From CALXXL01 sp034926605 (GTDB taxonomy: Bacteria > Verrucomicrobiota > Lentisphaeria > Victivallales > Victivallaceae), in the NCBI GenBank assembly GCA_034926605.1, contig JAYFQV010000001.1, positions 124,001 through 188,000 of the forward strand: a stretch of 64,000 bases of DNA. The letters are read 5' to 3'. Under the pieces are notes generated by a model that was not told where the DNA came from, did no database searches, and worked only from the letters and a program-made list of their open reading frames with translations. The position numbers and the translations under genes were made by a program. Of the stretch, positions 7,118-16,431 are shown one piece after another (position 1 is the stretch's first letter; each line of letters starts with the position of its first letter).

Positions 7118-9109
7118 GTGAAGAAGCTGAAAGTAAAGAACATCGCTGAAACATACGGAGTTTCACCAAAAACAATTCTTGAAGAACTCGCCGGACAGGG
7201 CATTGAGCTAAAGGACGCCGCGGATCTTATCCCGGCCGATCTGGTGACGCTGGTGGAGGATTTCTTCTCCACCCTCTACCGCGAGAAAAAGGCGCAGGGG
7301 CGCGACAAGAAGGCGGCCGCCCCGGCCGCCGATCAGCCCAAGGTCACCGTTCAAAGCCCGATTGTCGTCAAGAATCTCGCCGCCGCGCTGGACAAGAAGC
7401 CCAACGTGGTCATCAGCGACCTGATGAAACTCGGTGAGCTTGCCAGCATAAATATGGCGATCAGCGAGGCCACCGCCCGGAAACTGTGCAAGCAGTACGG
7501 CGTTGCCCTGGCGATCAGCCAGGAAGAAAAGAAACAGGCCGCCCATCGTGAAGCTTCCGCGCCAAAGGCCGCTCCGGCGGAAAATCCCGCCGACCTGCGC
7601 GAACGCCCGCCGATTGTGACATTCATGGGTCACGTGGACCACGGCAAGACTTCGCTGCAGGACGCGGTGCGCCACACCCACGTGGTGGATGGAGAAGCCG
7701 GCAAGATCACCCAGCATATCGGCGCTTCGACCGTAACCCATAACGGCAAGCAGATCACATTCATTGACACTCCCGGTCACGAGGCGTTCACCCAAATGCG
7801 CGCCCGCGGCGCCAACGTCACCGACATTGTGGTGCTGGTGGTGGCCGCCAATGAAGGCTTCAAACCGCAGACGGTAGAGGCAATGAACCACGCGCTGGCG
7901 GCCAAGGTGCCGATCATCGTGGCCGCCAACAAGATAGATCTGCCCGACGCCGACCTGGGCAAAGTCAATCTTCACATGCAGCAGAACAATCTGATGTGTG
8001 AAGAATGGGGCGGTGAAATCGGCGTGATTCCGGTGTCGGCCAAAACCGGCAAGGGGCTGAACGACCTGCTCGACCGCATTCTGCTTGAAAGTGAAATGAT
8101 GGAACTTAAAGCCAATCCCAAGCTCCCCGCCGAGGCGGTGGTGCTGGAATCACAGCAGGAGATGGGTTTGGGCGCCACGGCCAGCGTAATGGTCAGAACC
8201 GGCACGCTGCATCTGGGCGACTTCGCGCTGTGCGGCGAATACTTCGGTCGCATCAGGCTGCTGTTCGACGACAAAGGCAAAAAGATCAAGTCTGCCGGGC
8301 CGAGCACTCCGGTGAAGGTGGTCGGACTTTCCGGTATTCCGGATGCCGGCGCCCAGCTCACGGTATGCAACAGCGAGAAGGAAGCGCGGCTGGCGTCCGA
8401 GCAACGCGCCGCCGAGAAGCGCGGCAAGGACTTGGCGGTAAATACAATCCAGAGTGCCGAAGACCTGTTCAGCAAGCTTCAGGAGCAGGAACACCGCACG
8501 CTCAAACTTATTATCAAATCGGACGTCCGCGGCTCCGGCGAGGCGATCGAGGGTTCGCTTGAAAAACTGCCTTCGGAAAAGATTTCGGTTAACGTCATCG
8601 CCAACAGCGTCGGCTCGATCACCGAAAACGACGTGATGCTGGCCGCCGCGTCGGAAGCGATCATCGTCGGCTTCCACGTCAGGGTGAACCCAGGCGTCAA
8701 CGAACTGGCAAAAAAGCAGAACGTCGAAATCCGGCTTTACAGTATCATATACGAGCTGCTTGAGGACATCACCGACGCACTCACCGGCCGCCTCGCTCCC
8801 GAAAAGCGCGAGAAGACGCTCGGCAAGGCCAGAATCCTTCAGATTTTCGAGCTGCACAAGGGGCCGAAAGTATGCGGCTGCATCGTGGACGAGGGTTCGG
8901 TGAAAGTCGGGTCCAAGGCGCGGGTATTCCGCGGCAAACACCTGATATACAACGGTGAGGTCGCCTCGCTGCGCCGTTTTCAGGACGATGTGAAAGAGGT
9001 CAAGGTCGGGCTCGAATGCGGAATCCGGCTGGACAACTTCGCCGATTTCGAAGAGGGCGATATTATCGACATTTACGAGATCGAGCTTAAAAAAGCGACT
9101 CTGGAGTAG
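7118..9109 (+). CDS. infB: Translation initiation factor IF-2
   Basis: GTPase that places fMet-tRNA on the 30S subunit and promotes subunit joining. 663 aa, compact compared with the 700-900 residues of many IF-2s because the linker after the N-terminal domain is short. GTP motifs: GHVDHGKTS near residue 170, DTPGH, NKID and SAKTGKG; the C-terminal half carries domains II-IV (VRVNPGVNELAKK, KVCGCIVDEG). The start codon is GTG with an AGGAGG site; it follows nusA by 9 nt. Confidence 0.97.
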   Translation: MKKLKVKNIAETYGVSPKTILEELAGQGIELKDAADLIPADLVTLVEDFFSTLYREKKAQGRDKKAAAPAADQPKVTVQSPIVVKNLAAALDKKPNVVISDLMKLGELASINMAISEATARKLCKQYGVALAISQEEKKQAAHREASAPKAAPAENPADLRERPPIVTFMGHVDHGKTSLQDAVRHTHVVDGEAGKITQHIGASTVTHNGKQITFIDTPGHEAFTQMRARGANVTDIVVLVVAANEGFKPQTVEAMNHALAAKVPIIVAANKIDLPDADLGKVNLHMQQNNLMCEEWGGEIGVIPVSAKTGKGLNDLLDRILLESEMMELKANPKLPAEAVVLESQQEMGLGATASVMVRTGTLHLGDFALCGEYFGRIRLLFDDKGKKIKSAGPSTPVKVVGLSGIPDAGAQLTVCNSEKEARLASEQRAAEKRGKDLAVNTIQSAEDLFSKLQEQEHRTLKLIIKSDVRGSGEAIEGSLEKLPSEKISVNVIANSVGSITENDVMLAAASEAIIVGFHVRVNPGVNELAKKQNVEIRLYSIIYELLEDITDALTGRLAPEKREKTLGKARILQIFELHKGPKVCGCIVDEGSVKVGSKARVFRGKHLIYNGEVASLRRFQDDVKEVKVGLECGIRLDNFADFEEGDIIDIYEIELKKATLE

Positions 9110-9115
9110 TTTTCC

Positions 9116-9481
9116 ATGGCCAAAATCGATCGTCTCACCCGCGTCAACGCGCTGGTAAAGCGGGTCATCGCGGATTATCTGGAACGCGGCGGCGCGATGC
9201 TGCCGGCCGGCGCGCTGGTATCGATCACCGAGGTCAACTGCTCGGTCGATCTTCGCAACGCGGTGGTGTTTTTCAGCGTGCTCGGCGGTGGAGCCGAAGC
9301 TCCGACGGAAGCGCTGCGGGCACTGTCAAAACGACGTACCGACATTCAGAAGGTCTTGGCGGACGAGCTGAAGTTCAAGCACACCCCGCATCTGAAATTT
9401 GAGTCCGACACCCGCATGTCCGAGGGCGACCGTATCCTGCGGCTGCTTGACGAAACGGAGGCAACGGATCGCCATGAGTGA
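9116..9481 (+). CDS. rbfA: 30S ribosome-binding factor RbfA
   Basis: Single-KH-domain assembly factor needed for late 16S rRNA maturation of the 30S subunit. 121 aa, normal length. Features include the N-terminal RLTRVNALVKRVIADYL, the central VSITEVNCSVDLRNAVVFFSVLG and the C-terminal PHLKFESDTRMSEGDRI, all in family positions. It follows infB by 6 nt and overlaps the next gene by 8 nt. Confidence 0.95.
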   Translation: MAKIDRLTRVNALVKRVIADYLERGGAMLPAGALVSITEVNCSVDLRNAVVFFSVLGGGAEAPTEALRALSKRRTDIQKVLADELKFKHTPHLKFESDTRMSEGDRILRLLDETEATDRHE

Positions 9482-10454
9482 GAATATTTCGCTCGAACGG
9501 GCCGCCGAACTGATCGAAGCGGCCCGGGTCGTGGCGGTGATCACCCATGAGAACCCGGACGGCGACGCGACCGGTTCGGTGGTGGGAATGATGCACTGTC
9601 TGAGAGCACTCGGCAAGCAGGCCACCGCGTTTTTCGCGGCTCCTCCGGCAGCGATGTACCGCCCGTTCGCGGACATCGAAATCGTGACGTCCGCAAGTCA
9701 GAAGCAACTTGAAGCGGCCGACCTGGTGCTTCAACTGGACACCGCCACGCCGGCACGCATCGCCGTTCCGGCCGGATTGACCGTGGACGACCGACTGCCG
9801 CTGCTGGTTATCGATCACCATACCGACAACAAGTTGTTCGGATGCTGGAACTGCGTGCGCGGTTCCGCCGCGTGTTGCGAAATACTGTACGACCTGGCAA
9901 AACTTGCGGGGTGGAACATCCCGGCCAACGCCGCCACCGCGTTTCTGCTCGGCATCATGGCCGACACCGGCGGATTCCGTTTCAGCAACACCACAACATC
10001 GGCGCTGGCCGCCGGAGCGGAACTGCTGCAGCGCTCCGGACGTTATTTCGACATCATCGATTCGTTGTTTTTCAACCAGAGTCTTGAACGCAAGCGGTTC
10101 GAGGCGGAACTGCTGAATTCACACCTGGAACTGTTCTTCGACGGAAGGCTCGCGATAGTCAAGATTCCATCCGGCCTCTCCGAAAAATACAACCTAAATC
10201 CCGCTCATTGCGAAGGGCTGATCGACGCTTTTCGCTCGATTTCCGGGGTGGAGACCGTGGCTATGCTTTACAAACGCGCTCCGGAACAGGTTAAGGTATC
10301 CATGCGCGCCCGCAACCCGGAACGCCCGGTAGGGCCGATCGCGCGCAAGCTTGGCGGAGGAGGACACGAAATGGCAGCCGGAGGGCTGATCGCCACCGCC
10401 GATCTCGACGCGCTGGCGACCCGAATCATCGAACTCTACAAGGAAACCCTATAA
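9474..10454 (+). CDS. nrnA: DHH-family phosphoesterase (NrnA-like oligoribonuclease/pAp phosphatase)
   Basis: Metal-dependent phosphoesterase of the DHH/DHHA1 superfamily; NrnA proteins degrade short RNA oligonucleotides and dephosphorylate pAp. Started at MSENISLERAAE (326 aa), overlapping rbfA by 8 nt. Motifs: ITHENPDGDATGS, the DHH motif in VIDHHTDN, MADTGGFRFSN, and the C-terminal DHHA1 glycine-rich GGGGHEMAAGG. The position between rbfA and truB is typical for this gene. Which activity dominates cannot be told from sequence. Confidence 0.9.
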   Translation: MSENISLERAAELIEAARVVAVITHENPDGDATGSVVGMMHCLRALGKQATAFFAAPPAAMYRPFADIEIVTSASQKQLEAADLVLQLDTATPARIAVPAGLTVDDRLPLLVIDHHTDNKLFGCWNCVRGSAACCEILYDLAKLAGWNIPANAATAFLLGIMADTGGFRFSNTTTSALAAGAELLQRSGRYFDIIDSLFFNQSLERKRFEAELLNSHLELFFDGRLAIVKIPSGLSEKYNLNPAHCEGLIDAFRSISGVETVAMLYKRAPEQVKVSMRARNPERPVGPIARKLGGGGHEMAAGGLIATADLDALATRIIELYKETL

Positions 10455-11198
10455 ATGCGCTATAATCCCGCAAAGCACCGGTTGCCGCCGTTCAACGGAT
10501 ACGGCGTGCTGCTGGTGGACAAACCCGCCGGATGGACCAGTTTCGACGTGGTCAACTGCCTGCGCGGACGTTTCAACATACCGAAAGTCGGCCACTGCGG
10601 CACCCTCGACCCCGCCGCCACCGGGCTGCTGGTGATGGTTTTGGGAAAATTCACGGTTCTGGCCGCCAAATTCTCCGGCGACGACAAGGTCTATGAGGCC
10701 ACGCTGCGGCTGGGCGTCACCACCGACTCGCAGGACGCCACCGGCACGGTCATCGAGGAGAAGCCGTACGATCATGTCACCGAGGAACAGATCCGGGCGG
10801 CGTTCGCGGCCAAGGTCGGCAAATCGATGCAGCTGCCGCCGATGGTTTCGGCGGTCAAGGTGGACGGCAAGAAACTTTATGAACTGGCCCGGAAAGGCAT
10901 CGAGATCGAACGTGAACCGCGAGAAATAGAAATTTACGGCCTCGACGTATTGAAAGTGGCTCCGCCGCTGGTCGATTTCCGGGTCGAGTGTTCGAAAGGC
11001 ACCTATGTGCGCACCCTGTGCCACGACATCGGTGCCGAGCTTGGCTGCGGCGGCACGCTCGAACGTCTTGTGCGCACCCGTTGCGGGAGGTTCGAGCTGA
11101 AAGACGCCATAACCGTGGATGCAATCAAACAGATGGAACCGGCCCAGTTGGCCAACATACTGCACGAGGGGCTGATGAAGCTCGGAGGCTTCGCATGA
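10455..11198 (+). CDS. truB: tRNA pseudouridine-55 synthase
   Basis: Makes pseudouridine 55 in the T-loop of tRNAs. 247 aa, on the short side because the C-terminal extension is reduced. VLLVDKPAGWTSFDVV and HCGTLDPAATGLL carry the catalytic Asp at residue 52. KGTYVRTLCHDIG is the conserved late motif. It abuts the DHH gene directly and its end overlaps the next start by 4 nt. Confidence 0.96.
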   Translation: MRYNPAKHRLPPFNGYGVLLVDKPAGWTSFDVVNCLRGRFNIPKVGHCGTLDPAATGLLVMVLGKFTVLAAKFSGDDKVYEATLRLGVTTDSQDATGTVIEEKPYDHVTEEQIRAAFAAKVGKSMQLPPMVSAVKVDGKKLYELARKGIEIEREPREIEIYGLDVLKVAPPLVDFRVECSKGTYVRTLCHDIGAELGCGGTLERLVRTRCGRFELKDAITVDAIKQMEPAQLANILHEGLMKLGGFA

Positions 11199-12676
11199 GC
11201 GAAAACATTTTCACCAACAACGCGATCGAACAGGCGCTGGACCGGATGCCGCCGGCCACGGTGTTTTTCACTGCAGAACAGGTGGCGGCGTCCGTCGGCC
11301 CCCTGCCGGACGACCCCGATGAGCGCGAGGAAGTGCTTCATCACATCTCGCGCCTGGCCGGAAGTTCCGACCGTTTTTTCCGATTGTCGGAAGAGCGATT
11401 TGCGATCAGGAACAATCTGTTCGCTCATAAGGAGTTCCTGATAACTCCGTCCGATTTCGAAATCGAGTCCGGCGTATTGTTTCCCGGCCATCGTTTCGCG
11501 CCATTCTGTTCCCCGGAAGTCTATACCTCCGAGGTGGAACTGTCGCATGACGAATGCAAGACCGCCTTTGCCAAACAAGATTTCCGCTGCGATTTCCACG
11601 AGGTGCTCGGCATTCATTCACTGCTCGGCTCCGGCCAGGTATATGATCTGGTTACGGCGGAACATCCAGACAACGCCACGTTTCTCGGCGGCGACCCGCG
11701 CGCAAAAGTCACGCTCACCGTGTTCGATCTCGCCGACTTCTATCGCAAGACCGGATTCTCCGGCGGAGACGCGCTGGTGACGACCGTCATGGATTATGAC
11801 GGCGGGCGTTTCAGCTGCCGCCGCCTCCCCGCCGGCGAGCGCGGCGAGAACGCGCGCGACCTCTGGATAACCGAATGTGAAAACGCGCTGGCCCCAGTAA
11901 TCGCCGCCAGCTATGAAAACGATGACATTCCGGAGATTATCGCCGCCGCGTTTGCGGAGAATACCGATCTGTTCGGAAGCGAAGGGGCGTCCCTGGACGA
12001 ATTCATCGCAATGAGCAGGGAGGTCGAACTCCGCGCCGGAGACGAGGGTACCTATCTGGCCATGCGCGGCGAAAACGCCCCGGAGTACGACGACGAGCAG
12101 GAATGCGATTGCGGCGACGAACATCACCATCATCACGGCGGCGGCGGTCTGCCGGAAGGACTCGGACTCTCCGGCGGCGAAACCGATTCGCTGGCGGCAA
12201 TACTGAAATCGCTCGGCTCCACCCTGTCCCCGACCGAACTAGACGCGTTCATCTTCGACGAGTACGCCTCCGGCGGCTGCGACGTGGACGCGCTCTACCG
12301 CCGTCTGTTCGGCACCCTCGCCTTCGAGGACGATGCGCAGGAAGCGATCTTCCGCAATATGATCGAGGAACGCTTTGAAGATTTGGCCGACCGGTTCGAC
12401 CGCGGCAACGACGCCGAAATCGCCGATCTGCGCGATGAAATACTGGGACTGATCGAAGAGCGGCTTGAACTTTTCGAGCAGGAACGCGACATTCCCGAAA
12501 CGGAAATGAAGGTTCTGTCCGAATGCGCGCTGTTCTTCAACGAATTATTGCGCCATCTGCACCGCGGCGGCTATAATGCCAGCGCCGACCCGAACGGTGA
12601 AGCGCTGCTGGACACATTCGAAGACTACGCCGCCAAACAGGAGGCGGCGATCCGCCGGATCACCGGGGAAGAGTAA
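11195..12676 (+). CDS. Uncharacterised acidic protein with a Cys/His-rich insert (493 aa)
   Basis: Not recognised. Started at MSENIFTNNAIEQALD, whose ATG overlaps the truB stop (ATGA). The N-terminal ~200 residues contain phrases such as HHISRLAGSSDRFFRLSEER, suggesting a mixed alpha/beta or winged-helix-like fold. In the middle there is a striking acidic-Cys-His segment (DEQECDCGDEHHHHH followed by four Gly), which could bind a metal. The C-terminal third is acidic and helical with repeated DLADRF/ERLELFEQE-like segments. No signal peptide or membrane helix. Its place between truB and a helicase gene suggests a nucleic-acid-related or housekeeping job, but that is guesswork. Confidence 0.7.
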   Translation: MSENIFTNNAIEQALDRMPPATVFFTAEQVAASVGPLPDDPDEREEVLHHISRLAGSSDRFFRLSEERFAIRNNLFAHKEFLITPSDFEIESGVLFPGHRFAPFCSPEVYTSEVELSHDECKTAFAKQDFRCDFHEVLGIHSLLGSGQVYDLVTAEHPDNATFLGGDPRAKVTLTVFDLADFYRKTGFSGGDALVTTVMDYDGGRFSCRRLPAGERGENARDLWITECENALAPVIAASYENDDIPEIIAAAFAENTDLFGSEGASLDEFIAMSREVELRAGDEGTYLAMRGENAPEYDDEQECDCGDEHHHHHGGGGLPEGLGLSGGETDSLAAILKSLGSTLSPTELDAFIFDEYASGGCDVDALYRRLFGTLAFEDDAQEAIFRNMIEERFEDLADRFDRGNDAEIADLRDEILGLIEERLELFEQERDIPETEMKVLSECALFFNELLRHLHRGGYNASADPNGEALLDTFEDYAAKQEAAIRRITGEE

Positions 12677-14758
12677 ATGCCCGATCTGCCAGAGGAGTGC
12701 TTTGTCGACTACGACCCCGAGGAAAAACGATCTTCCGAGGAGGAGTTCGAAAGCTCGCTTTCCGCCGAAGAAACCGCCAAGATTCTGGCCGGTTTCGTGG
12801 ACGAAATGCTCGATGCCGACGGCAAACTCAAGGACTCGGCCGCAAACGGAGGCCGCCCCTATGAGTTCCGAATGCAACAGCTGGTCATGGCCCGCCGGGT
12901 GGCGGCGGCGCTGGCGGTGCGCCGCAATCTCTGCGTGGAAGCCCCCACCGGCATCGGCAAAAGTTTCGCCTACCTGATCCCGGCCATCCGCTATGCGCTG
13001 CTGGCGGCGCGACCGGTGGTGATCACCACCGAGACCATCAACCTGCAGGAGCAGCTGACCGAAAAAGACATCCCACTGCTGAAAAAAATCTCCGGGCTGG
13101 AATTTACCGCCTGCCTGGCCAAAGGGCGGAGCAACTATCTGTGCCGCCGCCGGCTCAAGATGCTGACCGACGACCGTCGGGAGCAACTGCTGCCGCGCGC
13201 GTCCTCGATGCTCGACCTCGAACGCATTGAGCACTGGAGCGAAAAATCTCCGGATGGCGACCCGGACAGCGGCGACTTTCAGGTCGATCCCTCGGTCTGG
13301 AATCTGGTTTGCAGCGAGTCAGGCAACTGCCTGGGAACGCGTTGCGAGTTTTTCCGCCGCTGTTTCTACTTCCAGGCCCGCCAGCGCTGGGAAAAGTCCA
13401 ATTTGATCGTGGCCAACCACGCGCTGTTCCTTACCGACCTCAAAATGCGGCAGGAAGAAGACCTTGCCTCCGCACTGCTCCCGGCCTACTCCGCGGTAAT
13501 TGTTGACGAAGCCCATACGCTGGAAGACAACGCCGCAGAACACCTCGGGCTGGCAGTGCCGCAACTCGGGTTCCTCGGCTGGCTCAACCGGCTGTTTTCG
13601 CCCGATTCGGCGCGCGGACTGCTTATGCGCAAAGGCGAGGCGGAACTGGAACTGCGCGGCATGGTGGCCGACCTTCGCTCCGAGGCGCGGGCGTTTTTCC
13701 GTAATTTCGCGGAGTTCGTCGGCAACTCCAGCGAGCGCATGAGACGGGTGAATCAGCCCGACTGCTTCCCCGACACCCTCACCGAGCCTCTCGGCAAGCT
13801 GCGTAACAAACTGCGCGACCTCGCGCAAAGCCTTGAAGGAGACGACGACGAAAAATCCTACCGCTGCGAGCTCGAGGCACAGCAGATGCGCTGCGAAGCG
13901 CTGATCGATATGGTTTCCGACTTCATCACCATGCGCATACCTGAATGCGTATACTGGGTGGAGATCAATTCCAGCGATGCCGTGGAACTGCGCGCCGCCC
14001 CGGTTAACGTGGCCGATCTTTTGAAAAGATATCTGTTCGACTCGCCGCTGCCGGTGGTGCTGACCAGCGCCACTCTGGCCGTGGAAAAAAGTTTTTCGTT
14101 TTATCTTAACCGGGTCGGATTCGAAAACGGCGAAACGCTCCAGCTGGACTCGCCGTTCGATCCGTCAAAAGTAACGCTGTATCTGCCGCGAGAAATGCCG
14201 GAACCGGCCTCGCCCGATTATTCTCAGGTATTGCCGCAGAAAATCGTGGACGCGGTACAAGTTACCGGAGGCAAGGCGTTCGTGTTGTTCACCAGCTATA
14301 CCGCCATGCGCGAATGCGCCGAGGAACTGCGCGGGTTCTTTACCGACGCGGGCATCCTCCAGTTGGTGCAGGGCGACGAATTACGTCGGTTCGCAATGCT
14401 TAAGAAGTTCAAGGAAGACATCAATTCGGTGCTGTTCGGAGTGGACAGTTTCTGGACCGGCGTGGACGTTCCCGGCGAATCGCTCAGCAACGTGATCGTT
14501 ACCAAACTGCCGTTCGCGGTACCCAGCCATCCGCTGATTCAGGCGCGCTGCGAGATACTCGAAGCACAGCACATCAACTCCTTCATGTCCTACAGCCTGC
14601 CCTGCGCGGTACTCAAACTGCGGCAGGGAGTGGGGCGGCTTATCCGCTCGCAGTCCGACTCCGGCTGCGTATTCCTGCTCGACCGCCGGGTGGTCAGCAA
14701 GCGCTACGGCAAGATTTTCCTGAACAGCCTGCCGCCCTACCCGATCATGTACTTCTAA
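12677..14758 (+). CDS. dinG: DinG/XPD-type ATP-dependent DNA helicase with Fe-S cysteines
   Basis: Superfamily 2 5'-3' helicase acting on damaged or structured DNA. 693 aa. Walker A EAPTGIGKS at about residue 90; four cysteines (one in SNYLCRRR, then CSESGNCLGTRC) sit where DinG/XPD proteins hold a 4Fe-4S cluster; DEAH box at about 276; motif VI-like region KLRQGVGRLIRS; SFWTGVDVPG as in DinG. The ATG directly follows the previous stop. Its end overlaps the convergent permease gene by 4 nt and no terminator is seen between them. Confidence 0.92.
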   Translation: MPDLPEECFVDYDPEEKRSSEEEFESSLSAEETAKILAGFVDEMLDADGKLKDSAANGGRPYEFRMQQLVMARRVAAALAVRRNLCVEAPTGIGKSFAYLIPAIRYALLAARPVVITTETINLQEQLTEKDIPLLKKISGLEFTACLAKGRSNYLCRRRLKMLTDDRREQLLPRASSMLDLERIEHWSEKSPDGDPDSGDFQVDPSVWNLVCSESGNCLGTRCEFFRRCFYFQARQRWEKSNLIVANHALFLTDLKMRQEEDLASALLPAYSAVIVDEAHTLEDNAAEHLGLAVPQLGFLGWLNRLFSPDSARGLLMRKGEAELELRGMVADLRSEARAFFRNFAEFVGNSSERMRRVNQPDCFPDTLTEPLGKLRNKLRDLAQSLEGDDDEKSYRCELEAQQMRCEALIDMVSDFITMRIPECVYWVEINSSDAVELRAAPVNVADLLKRYLFDSPLPVVLTSATLAVEKSFSFYLNRVGFENGETLQLDSPFDPSKVTLYLPREMPEPASPDYSQVLPQKIVDAVQVTGGKAFVLFTSYTAMRECAEELRGFFTDAGILQLVQGDELRRFAMLKKFKEDINSVLFGVDSFWTGVDVPGESLSNVIVTKLPFAVPSHPLIQARCEILEAQHINSFMSYSLPCAVLKLRQGVGRLIRSQSDSGCVFLLDRRVVSKRYGKIFLNSLPPYPIMYF

Positions 14759-16431
14759 AAGCGGAATATCGCGCCGATCTTCTTCCCCAGTATAGACGCC
14801 GCCAGCCCCAGCGCCGCCGCCAGAAACAACATCGCCCATACGCCGAACGCACCGGCCATGCTCGGCCCGGACCCCAAGGTGCTCGAAAGCGCATAGATCG
14901 CCTTCGTCACCGGATAGAACACAGTCTTCTGGGCTAGGATCAGGCTGTCGGACACTTCCAGCATCGAGAAGCTAAAGGCGAACAGCGCACCCACTATGAT
15001 GTTGGCCGCCACCAGCGGCAGCGTTATCCGTCGCAATACGGTAAAAGCCCCCGCTCCGAGGTTGCGTCCGGCGTTCTCCAGCTCCTCCGGCGTCTGTTCA
15101 AGCCCGGAACTGACCGCACGCACCACATAAGGCAAACGCCTGACCGCATAGGCCACCGCCAGCAGCAGCAACGGATTGTTCTCCACGTCGAAAACCGCGC
15201 GAGTGAAGCTGTTCGAATAAGCCAGCACCAGAAATCCGAACGCCATCACGATTCCCGGTACCGCCAGTGGCAGCATCGCCAGCGCGTCCAGCAGCCAGCC
15301 GCCCCGAATTTTCCAGCGAACCACCGCTAGCGAGGAAAGAGTGCCGGCCGCCACCGCTATCACCATGGCGCTCAGAGAATACTTGAGGCTGTTCACAATG
15401 CTCGGCAACACCAGCGGGTCGCGCAGCGCATTGTCGAAATTCATAAGGGTGAACGACGACGGCAACGCCGCGTTGTACCAGTCTCGAGAGAAGGCAAGCA
15501 GCAAGAGCGAGATATGCGGCAGCAGCGCCAGCATGGTCACCGCGGCAAACAACGCGCCAGGCAGGAACCTGCGCCATGAGGCAAGCCTGTATCCCGCGCC
15601 CTGCCCGGTCGCCCCCTTGGCACCGGTTCCAGCATGCGATCGTCCCAGCAACAGCCGGCCCACTAGATACAGCGTCACCGAGGCGCCGAGCATCACCATC
15701 ACCAGCGCCATCGGCAGCGGATTGCGCTCGAGCCCGGTGATGCCGTTATAAACCTGCACCGGAGTGACGCAGGCATAGTTGAACATCAAAGGAGTACCTA
15801 GCTCGGTGAAGCTCCATACCAGCACTATGCTGCCGCCGGCGAACACCCCGGGCTTGACCAGCGGCAACGTGATGCCAAAAAAGCGCCGAAGCTTTGAAAT
15901 GCCAAGATTGCGCGCCGCCTCGGTCAGAGCCGGATCGACATTGGCAAGCGCGGTGATCAGATTCAAATAGACAATCGGATAGAGATGCAGCGCCTCCACT
16001 GCGCAAACCGAGAAAAAACGGCCCTCGCCGCCCAGAAAATCAACGCGCCCGAGCCCCAGACCAGCCAGCATCGTGTTGAATACCCCGTAATGACCCAGCA
16101 ACTGCTGGAACCCCAGCGCGCCGACAAACGGCGGCAGTATCATCGGAGCCAGTACCGCCGCATTGCTCAGCCATTTGCCCGGAAAATCGAAGCGGTCATA
16201 CACCAGCGCCAGCGGCAGCGCAATGGCAAAACTCAGCAGGGTGGTCACCAGCGCCACCGCCAACGCGTTTACCAGACCGTTCACATATACCGGGTTGCGG
16301 AACACTTCGCAAATCAGCCGCCAGTCAAGCCCCCCGGCGGCCACCGCATAGATAGGCCCCAACAGGAACACGGCGAAAAACGCCGCCAGCCCCAGCGCAA
16401 CAACATAGCACATCACACGATTCGTTCTCAT
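14755..16431 (-). CDS. ABC transporter permease, fused double MetI domains (FbpB-like)
   Basis: Inner-membrane channel of an iron(III)/small-solute importer. 558 aa with about 12 hydrophobic segments and two copies of the permease cytoplasmic loop: EAARNLGISKLRRFFGITLP and ELENAGRNLGAGAFTVLRRI, the EAA motifs that dock the ATPase. A single chain with two MetI domains is typical of FbpB/SfuB. The start MRTNRVMCYV overlaps the binding-protein stop by 4 nt. Substrate not proven; iron, thiamine or phosphonate are alternatives. Confidence 0.9.
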   Translation of the reverse strand: MRTNRVMCYVVALGLAAFFAVFLLGPIYAVAAGGLDWRLICEVFRNPVYVNGLVNALAVALVTTLLSFAIALPLALVYDRFDFPGKWLSNAAVLAPMILPPFVGALGFQQLLGHYGVFNTMLAGLGLGRVDFLGGEGRFFSVCAVEALHLYPIVYLNLITALANVDPALTEAARNLGISKLRRFFGITLPLVKPGVFAGGSIVLVWSFTELGTPLMFNYACVTPVQVYNGITGLERNPLPMALVMVMLGASVTLYLVGRLLLGRSHAGTGAKGATGQGAGYRLASWRRFLPGALFAAVTMLALLPHISLLLLAFSRDWYNAALPSSFTLMNFDNALRDPLVLPSIVNSLKYSLSAMVIAVAAGTLSSLAVVRWKIRGGWLLDALAMLPLAVPGIVMAFGFLVLAYSNSFTRAVFDVENNPLLLLAVAYAVRRLPYVVRAVSSGLEQTPEELENAGRNLGAGAFTVLRRITLPLVAANIIVGALFAFSFSMLEVSDSLILAQKTVFYPVTKAIYALSSTLGSGPSMAGAFGVWAMLFLAAALGLAASILGKKIGAIFRF

